Shown here: piece after piece, positions 58,018 through 64,000 of the stretch
How positions within the stretch are numbered: position 1 is the stretch's first letter
Layout: each line of letters begins with the position of its first letter
Assembly (NCBI RefSeq): GCF_002001165.1
Contig: NZ_MUNQ01000006.1
Coordinates: forward strand, 395,249-459,248
DNA length: 64,000 nt
Origin: Rhodanobacter sp. C05
GTDB taxonomy: Bacteria > Pseudomonadota > Gammaproteobacteria > Xanthomonadales > Rhodanobacteraceae
Direction of reading: 5' to 3'
Notes under the pieces: generated by a model
What the model was told of the DNA's origin: nothing
Databases searched by the model: none
Seen by the model: the letters and a program-made list of their open reading frames with translations, nothing else
Made by a program: the position numbers and the translations under genes

Positions 58018-61000
58018 ATGACCATGAGCAAGAGCACCAACACTTCTCGGCGCGAGTCGCGCCTTTCCGCACGCGCGAATGCGGCTTCCGTACGCCATGC
58101 GACCTTGCCTTTGCGCAGGACATGGCCGATCAGCCTGTGCATTGGCCTGGCTGTCGGTTCGATCATCTTCAGCGGCGATGCGTTGGCTGGCGGCCCCACC
58201 GGGGGCGTTGTGGTCGGCGGCTCCGGCTCGATCACCCAAAGCGGCAATGCAACGGTGATCAACCAGTACTCGAACCGGCTTGCGCTGAACTGGGACACGT
58301 TCAACCTCACCGCCAACGAATCGGTGCTGTTCAACCAGCCCTCGCGTTCGGCAGTGGCGCTGAATCGCATCCTCGACCAGAACCCCAGCCAGATCTTCGG
58401 CCGCATCAATTCGAACGGCCAGATCTTCCTGATCAACACGCACGGCATCATCTTCGGCGCCACCGCACAGCTGAACGTCGGCGGCCTGATGGCGAGCACG
58501 CTCGATCTCACGCCAACCAACTTTCTTGCCGGCAACTACACCCTCAATGCGGTGGGTGGCGGCGCAGGCATCGTCAACTATGGCCTGTTGCAGGCGGCCA
58601 GTGGCGGCTCGATCAGCCTGATCGGTGGCAGTGTCACCAACAATGGGGTGATCGTCGCCAACTACGGCAGCATCAACCTCGATGGTGCCGATCAGGCCGT
58701 GCTCGACTTCGACGGCAACGGCCTCATCAACATCCAGCTTACCGGCGAGCTCAAGCAGCGCCTTGAAGCCGACCAGGCTGCCGTGACCAACAACGGTACC
58801 TTGAGTGCCACCAGCGGCACCGTGGTGCTGCAGGCTGCAGCGGCCAAGGACCTGTTCACCAACCTGGTCAACAATACCGGTGTCATCAATGCAAGCGGCA
58901 TCAATACCGATGGTGGTGTGGTGCGGCTGATCGGCAGCGGCGGCAACACCATCGATAGCGGAAACATCAGCGTCACCGGCGTGCGTGGCGGCAGCGTGCA
59001 GCTGCTGTCCGACCAGGACGTCGGCGTCATGGGCGGCGTCATCAATGCCTCGGGCACCGATGGCGGCGGCAGCATCCGTGTCGGTGGTGGCTGGCAGGGT
59101 GGTGAAGGCCTGCAGACGGCGGCAGCAACCTATGTCGGACCGGATGCCACGCTCAAGGCCGATGCCACGCAATTGGGCAATGGCGGTTCCGTGGTGGTCT
59201 GGGGCAACGATGTCAACAACTTCTACGGCAACATCAGTGCGCGTGGCGGTGCCAGCAGCGGCAACGGTGGCCGGGTCGAGACGTCATCGCACTATGGCCT
59301 CGACGCGCAGGGCCAGGTGGATGCATCGGCAGCACATGGTTATGCAGGTACCTGGCTGCTTGACCCTTACGACGTAACCATCAGCAATGCTGCTGACAAC
59401 AACGTCAATGTCACCGGCGGCGGCGACATTTTTACCGCCAGCGGCAATACCTCGAACATCAAGGCCAGCGAGCTCAGCAGCGCACTGACCGGTGGTACCA
59501 ATGTATTCGTCTTCACCAACAACACTCAAGCGGGCAATGGCACGCAGAACGGCGATATCACGCTCAACAACTCGATAACGGCCAGCGGAGCCGGCTCGTT
59601 GTACCTGGAGGCCGCGGGCAGCATTTTCCTGAACAACAACATCACTGGTGCCAGCACGGCCAATCCGCTCAACGTATATCTGTGGGCGAATTATGGCGGT
59701 ACCGCTGCGGGGACCACCTATAGCAGCAATGCGACATGCGCTTCCTCCACGGCGTGCGCGGTGGTCATCGGCAATACCGGCAACGCCACGATCAATACCC
59801 GTGGCGGCAATGTGGATATCGAGACCACTGGTGCGGTGCAGATCGGCAACGGCACGCATACGGGTGCCATCAACACAGGTGGCGGTACGTTAAGCATCGG
59901 CAACCTGGTGGCTGCCGCATCCATCGCGGAAGGTACCGCTGGTACGCTGACCGTCGGTGGCGCCAGCAGCTTCAATGCGGGCACGAATGCGATCACGCTG
60001 GGCGATACCACGAATGCGTTAACCGGTGCAGTCAGCCTGACGGGTGGCAACGTGAGCCTGACGAACAACCGGGCCACCGTGCTGGGTGCCAGCACGGTAA
60101 GCGGTACGCTGGCTGTAAGCAGCAAGGGTGCGTTGACCCAGACCGGTGCGTTGACCGTGACGGGTGCGGCGACGTTCACCCAGAACAGCACGACAGCGGG
60201 TACCACGCAGGACATCAACCTGGGTACCCAGGCGAATGACTTCAAAGCGGGCGTGACCTTTGCGGCGGGCGCCGGTGCGGCGATCAACAACCTGTCGCTG
60301 AAGAACACGGACGCGACGCCGGGCACGCTGACGTTGCCGGCCAGCGTGGCGGGCAATCTGACCTTGAACTACACCAACGCCGCGTTGACGGTGCCGGTGG
60401 TGGGTGTGGGCGGTACGCTGAATGTGACCGCGGCCGACGGCATCACGATCAACGGCAACGTGACCACGGGCCTCGGACAGACCTACAACAGCGCCGTGAC
60501 GCTGGGCGCGGATGCGACGCTGGCAACCACCAATAGTGCGATTGATTTTGTCTCGACGGTGGACGGTGCGTACAACCTGACGCTGAACACCGGTACCGGT
60601 AACACCAATTTTAATGGCGTGGTGGGCGGCACGACGGCACTGACTAGTCTGAGCACAGGTGTTACGACGCTGGGCGGTAACGTCAGCACCACAGGTGCGC
60701 AGACCTACAACGGTGCAGTGACGCTGGATGCGGATGCGACGCTGGCGAGTACCGGCAGTGGCGCGATCGACTTTGCCTCGACGGTGAACGGTGCGCACAA
60801 CCTGACCGTGAACACCAGTGGTGTGACCACAATTAGTGGCGTGGTCGGCGGCACGACGGCATTGATCAGCCTGACCACGGATGCGGGCGGCAGCACGATG
60901 CTGGGCGGCAACGTCAGCACCACGGGTGCGCAGACCTACAACAATGCAGTGATCCTGGGCGCGGATGTGACGCTGGCGAGCACCGGCAATGGCGCGATCG

Positions 61001-64000
61001 ACTTCGTCTCGACGCTGGACGGTGCGCAGGCACTGACGGTTAACACCGGAGGCCTGACCACGTTTGGCGGCGTGGTCGGCGGTACGACGGCCTTGACCAG
61101 CCTGACCACGGATGCGGCGGGCACGACCACGCTGGATGGCAATGTCAGCACGACGGGCGCGCAGACCTACAACGATGCCGTGACCCTGGGTGGTGATGCG
61201 ACGCTGGCAAGCAGCGGCGGTGGTGCGATCGACTTTGGTTCGACGGTCAACGGCGCGCACAACCTGACGGTGGACACCAGTGGTGCGACCACGTTCGGTG
61301 GTGTGGTGGGCGGCACGGCCGCGCTGGCCAGCCTGACCACGGATGCCCCTGGCAGCACGACGCTGGGTGGCAATGTGACCACCACGGGTGCGCAGACCTA
61401 CAACGACGCGGTACTGCTGGGCGGCAATGTCACGCTGGCGACGACCAACAGCGATGTGACGTTCGGTGGCACGCTCGACAACGCCACGGCGACGAAGCGG
61501 AGCCTGACGGTCAATGCCGGCACCGGCGGAGTGACCTTCACCGGTGCCGCAGGTGGTGGTGCGAATGGCGCACTGCTGGGTCTGACTACCCACAGCGGCG
61601 CGTTCAGCGCAAATGCGCTGACCATCGGCAGCGGTGGGCTGTCGGTCACCACCACGGCCGGAGGCATTACGCAAGGCGGCGCGTTCACGGTAGCGGGCAC
61701 GTCGAGCTTCAATGCGGGCGCGAATGCGGTCACGCTGACCAATGCCGGTAACGCGTTCACCGGTGCGGTGAGCTTGACCGGTGGCAATGTGAGTTTGACG
61801 AACAACCAGGCGACCGTGCTGGGCACCAGCACGGTAAGTGGCACGCTGGATGTAGGCAGCAACGGTGCGCTGACCCAGACGGGTGCGTTGACGGTGACGG
61901 GTGCGGCGACGTTCACCCAGAACAGCACGACAGCGGGTACCACGCAGGACATCAACCTGGGTACCCAGGCGAATGACTTCAAAGCGGGCGTGACCTTTGC
62001 GGCGGGCGCCGGTGCGGCGATCAACAACCTGTCGCTGAAGAACACGGACGCGACGCCGGGCACACTGACGTTTCCGGCCAGCGTGGCGGGCAATCTGACC
62101 TTGAACTACACCAACGCCGCGTTGACGGTGCCGGTGGTGGGTGTGGGCGGTACGCTGAATGTGACCGCGGCCGACGGCATCACGATCAACGGCAACGTGA
62201 CCACGGGCCTCGGACAGACCTACAACAGCGCCGTGACGCTGGGCGCGGATGCGACGCTGGCGAGCACCGGCAATGGCGCGATCGATTTTGTCTCGACGGT
62301 GGACGGTGCACATAACCTGGTGGTGAACACAGGCGGCCTGACCACGTTTGGTGGTGCAGTCGGCGGCACGACGGCACTGACCAGTCTGGACACGGATGCA
62401 GCGGGCAGCACGACGCTGGATGGCAATGTCAGCACCAGTGGTTTCCAGATCTACAACGATGCTGTCACCCTCGGTGGCGATGTGACCCTTTCCAGCACCG
62501 GCAGTGCCGTCATTTTCGAATCGACGGTGGATGGTGCGCATGCCTTGACGGTCAACACGCCGTCGGACGGAGTTGCCTTTGAAGGCAACGTCGGCGGCAC
62601 GACGGCACTGACCAGTCTCACCCTGGGTGCGGGCGGCATTACTGAACTCTTTGGCAACGTGACGACGAGTGGTGCGCAGACCTACGGCAATGCCGTCACC
62701 TTGTTCGGTACTTCGCCGCAGACGTTGACCGGCAGCGCGATTGATTTTGTCTCGACGCTGGATGGTGCACAGGCGCTGACGGTGAACGCGTCAGGTGCAA
62801 CCACCTTTGGTGGTGCGGTCGGCGGCACGACAGCCTTGACCAGCCTGACCACGGATGCGGCGGGCACAACGACGCTGGATGGCAATGTCAGCACGACGGG
62901 CGCGCAGACCTACAACGATGCCGTGACCCTGGGTGGTGATGCGACGCTGGCGAGCAGCGGCGGTGGTGCGATCGACTTCGGTTCGACGGTCAACGGCGCG
63001 CACAACCTGACAGTGGACACCAGTGGTGCGACCACGTTTGGTGGAGTGGTGGGCGGCACGGCCGCGCTGGCCAGCCTGACCACGGACGCCCCTGGCAGCA
63101 CGACGCTGGGTGGCAATGTGACCACCACGGGTGCGCAGACCTACAACGACGCGGTGACCTTGGGCGGTGATACGACGCTGACCAGCACGGGTAGCGGCGC
63201 GATCGATCTCGCCTCGACGGTCAATGGTGCGCACAAGCTGAGCATAAGCACGGGCGGCGCGGCTACCTTGGGTGGTGCGGTCGGTGGCACGACGGCGCTG
63301 ACCAGCCTGACGACGAACAGCGGTTCGTTCAGCGCGAATGCGCTGACCATCAATGGCCCGTTGTCGGTGACGACCACGGCCGGAGGCATCACGCAGAGCG
63401 GTGTATTCACGGTGTCGGGCACGTCGAGCTTCAATGCGGGCGCGAACGCGATCACATTGACTAGCCTCAATGCCTTCGGTGGTACGGTGAATCTGACGGG
63501 CGGAACGACGCAGATCACGGATGCCGGTGCGCTGACACTGGGTACGGTGAACACGGGTGCGCTGACGGCGATCAGCACGGGTGCGCTGAACCTGGGTAGC
63601 GGCACGATTGCAGGCAACCTGCAGGCGACGAGCAACAACGGAGCGATCAGCCAGGGCGGTGCGTTGTCGGTGAGCGGCACGAGCCTCATCAATGCGGGAA
63701 CCGGCGCGATCACGCTGGCGAACGGCGGCAACAACTTCAGCGGCGCGGTGAGCCTGACGGGCGGAACGACGCAGATCACGGATGCCGGTGCGCTGACACT
63801 GGGTACGGTGAACACGGGTGCGCTGACGGCGATCAGCACGGGTGCGCTGAACCTGGGTAGCGGCACGATTGCAGGCAACCTGCAGGCGACGAGCAACAAC
63901 GGAGCGATCAGCCAGGGCGGTGCGTTGTCGGTGAGCGGCACGAGCCTCATCAATGCGGGAACCGGCGCGATCACGCTGGCGAACGGCGGCAGTTTATACC
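58018..64000 (+). CDS. TpsA filamentous haemagglutinin-like exoprotein, 5' part (3' end outside window)
   Basis: Open in frame from ATG 58018 to the window end, at least 1994 codons. A long signal peptide (basic n-region ~38 residues, hydrophobic core, cleavage after GDALA) is followed by the TPS haemagglutination domain (~55-300): LNWDTFNL, NRILDQNPSQIFGRI, and NTHGIIFG in place of the usual NPNGI. A YDVTISN segment after the TPS region is typical of Xanthomonadales/Burkholderiales TpsA. From ~60000 on, the protein is Thr/Gly/Ala-rich beta-helix made of ~77-residue repeats (TYNDAVTLGGDATL...). Likely adhesin or contact-dependent toxin carrier; the C-terminus that would decide lies outside. 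Confidence 0.93.
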   Translation, partial: MTMSKSTNTSRRESRLSARANAASVRHATLPLRRTWPISLCIGLAVGSIIFSGDALAGGPTGGVVVGGSGSITQSGNATVINQYSNRLALNWDTFNLTANESVLFNQPSRSAVALNRILDQNPSQIFGRINSNGQIFLINTHGIIFGATAQLNVGGLMASTLDLTPTNFLAGNYTLNAVGGGAGIVNYGLLQAASGGSISLIGGSVTNNGVIVANYGSINLDGADQAVLDFDGNGLINIQLTGELKQRLEADQAAVTNNGTLSATSGTVVLQAAAAKDLFTNLVNNTGVINASGINTDGGVVRLIGSGGNTIDSGNISVTGVRGGSVQLLSDQDVGVMGGVINASGTDGGGSIRVGGGWQGGEGLQTAAATYVGPDATLKADATQLGNGGSVVVWGNDVNNFYGNISARGGASSGNGGRVETSSHYGLDAQGQVDASAAHGYAGTWLLDPYDVTISNAADNNVNVTGGGDIFTASGNTSNIKASELSSALTGGTNVFVFTNNTQAGNGTQNGDITLNNSITASGAGSLYLEAAGSIFLNNNITGASTANPLNVYLWANYGGTAAGTTYSSNATCASSTACAVVIGNTGNATINTRGGNVDIETTGAVQIGNGTHTGAINTGGGTLSIGNLVAAASIAEGTAGTLTVGGASSFNAGTNAITLGDTTNALTGAVSLTGGNVSLTNNRATVLGASTVSGTLAVSSKGALTQTGALTVTGAATFTQNSTTAGTTQDINLGTQANDFKAGVTFAAGAGAAINNLSLKNTDATPGTLTLPASVAGNLTLNYTNAALTVPVVGVGGTLNVTAADGITINGNVTTGLGQTYNSAVTLGADATLATTNSAIDFVSTVDGAYNLTLNTGTGNTNFNGVVGGTTALTSLSTGVTTLGGNVSTTGAQTYNGAVTLDADATLASTGSGAIDFASTVNGAHNLTVNTSGVTTISGVVGGTTALISLTTDAGGSTMLGGNVSTTGAQTYNNAVILGADVTLASTGNGAIDFVSTLDGAQALTVNTGGLTTFGGVVGGTTALTSLTTDAAGTTTLDGNVSTTGAQTYNDAVTLGGDATLASSGGGAIDFGSTVNGAHNLTVDTSGATTFGGVVGGTAALASLTTDAPGSTTLGGNVTTTGAQTYNDAVLLGGNVTLATTNSDVTFGGTLDNATATKRSLTVNAGTGGVTFTGAAGGGANGALLGLTTHSGAFSANALTIGSGGLSVTTTAGGITQGGAFTVAGTSSFNAGANAVTLTNAGNAFTGAVSLTGGNVSLTNNQATVLGTSTVSGTLDVGSNGALTQTGALTVTGAATFTQNSTTAGTTQDINLGTQANDFKAGVTFAAGAGAAINNLSLKNTDATPGTLTFPASVAGNLTLNYTNAALTVPVVGVGGTLNVTAADGITINGNVTTGLGQTYNSAVTLGADATLASTGNGAIDFVSTVDGAHNLVVNTGGLTTFGGAVGGTTALTSLDTDAAGSTTLDGNVSTSGFQIYNDAVTLGGDVTLSSTGSAVIFESTVDGAHALTVNTPSDGVAFEGNVGGTTALTSLTLGAGGITELFGNVTTSGAQTYGNAVTLFGTSPQTLTGSAIDFVSTLDGAQALTVNASGATTFGGAVGGTTALTSLTTDAAGTTTLDGNVSTTGAQTYNDAVTLGGDATLASSGGGAIDFGSTVNGAHNLTVDTSGATTFGGVVGGTAALASLTTDAPGSTTLGGNVTTTGAQTYNDAVTLGGDTTLTSTGSGAIDLASTVNGAHKLSISTGGAATLGGAVGGTTALTSLTTNSGSFSANALTINGPLSVTTTAGGITQSGVFTVSGTSSFNAGANAITLTSLNAFGGTVNLTGGTTQITDAGALTLGTVNTGALTAISTGALNLGSGTIAGNLQATSNNGAISQGGALSVSGTSLINAGTGAITLANGGNNFSGAVSLTGGTTQITDAGALTLGTVNTGALTAISTGALNLGSGTIAGNLQATSNNGAISQGGALSVSGTSLINAGTGAITLANGGSLY
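60141..62260 (+). repeat. Long direct repeat inside tpsA (60141-60523 and 61878-62260)
   Basis: About 383 bases repeated almost base-for-base at an offset of 1737 (579 codons), in frame; looser similarity extends about 120 bases upstream. Indicates recent segmental duplication or gene conversion. Confidence 0.9.
60481..61411 (+). repeat. ~231-base (77-codon) tandem units in tpsA
   Basis: The anchor ACCTACAAC recurs at 60481, 60703, 60934, 61165 and 61396 (spacing 222, then 231 three times), and again near 62218, 62449, 62680, 62908 and 63139. Units encode beta-strand-rich turns of the exoprotein fibre. Confidence 0.85.
61091..63155 (+). repeat. Long direct repeat inside tpsA (61091-61412 and 62834-63155)
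   Basis: About 322 bases nearly identical at an offset of 1743 (581 codons), covering more than one ~231-base unit. Confidence 0.9.
63493..64000 (+). repeat. Tandem 261-base repeat at the window edge
   Basis: 63493-63731 recurs without visible change from 63754, an offset of 261 bases (87 codons). The array may continue beyond the window. Confidence 0.9.

Noticed and set aside
57472..59172. 566-codon minus-strand open frame across the tpsB/tpsA junction
   Set aside because: Spans two well-supported plus-strand genes; composition is typical of a shadow frame.
60019..62541. 840-codon open frame on the minus strand opposite tpsA, plus many shorter ones
   Set aside because: Low-complexity mirror of the GC-rich repeats; the plus frame has the TPS domain and signal peptide and runs unbroken.
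60481..63990. CRISPR-like regular spacing of repeats
   Set aside because: Repeats are coding, 231-261 bases long and without short repeat/unique spacer structure.

Overview
The window reads as chromosome of a high-GC gammaproteobacterium of the Xanthomonadales/Rhodanobacteraceae type. This is an inference from overall GC, the dnaE2 (imuC) and uvrB core genes, and the style of the type VI secretion locus; I cannot name a genus. Core landmarks are the 3' part of dnaE2 at the left edge, a lone FimT/GspH pseudopilin gene, uvrB, and tRNA-Asn and tRNA-Val genes.

Bases 1448-16810 are an accessory island between dnaE2 and tRNA-Asn. On the minus strand, in transcription order, it holds a type I restriction-modification operon (hsdR, hsdM, hsdS), a reverse transcriptase whose start overlaps the hsdS stop, a SRAP/YedK-like protein, a Ser/Thr kinase with a thioredoxin-like tail, and a large ABC-type ATPase with a CxxC zinc-hook motif and a C-terminal R-x3-E...H triad like that of PrrC/RloC anticodon nucleases. 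Three unrecognised small genes and a tyrosine recombinase next to tRNA-Asn close the island. It looks like a layered anti-phage locus: DNA restriction, an RT, and a possible tRNA-cutting back-up.

Bases 20967-55815 are a type VI secretion (T6SS) locus. The first plus-strand operon is tssB-tssC-hcp-tagJ-tssE-tssF-tssG-clpV. A cargo region at 30.9-40.3 kb follows: a papain/NlpC-like protein, an HExxH zincin, a PI-PLC-X phosphodiesterase, a PAAR tip, a TPR-methyltransferase, a minus-strand GH19-like hydrolase with an LprI-like partner, VgrG and an unplaced accessory gene. The second operon is tagH(FHA), tssK, tssL (OmpA-fused), tssM, tagF, pppA, ppkA and a small membrane protein; it combines the remaining membrane complex with the phospho-switch (kinase, phosphatase, FHA reader, TagF repressor). 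I found no tssA and no tssJ.

Bases 56248-64000 are a two-partner secretion pair: a TpsB outer-membrane transporter and the 5' part (at least 1994 codons, open at the edge) of a filamentous-haemagglutinin-like TpsA built from roughly 77-residue repeats, with long near-identical internal duplications.
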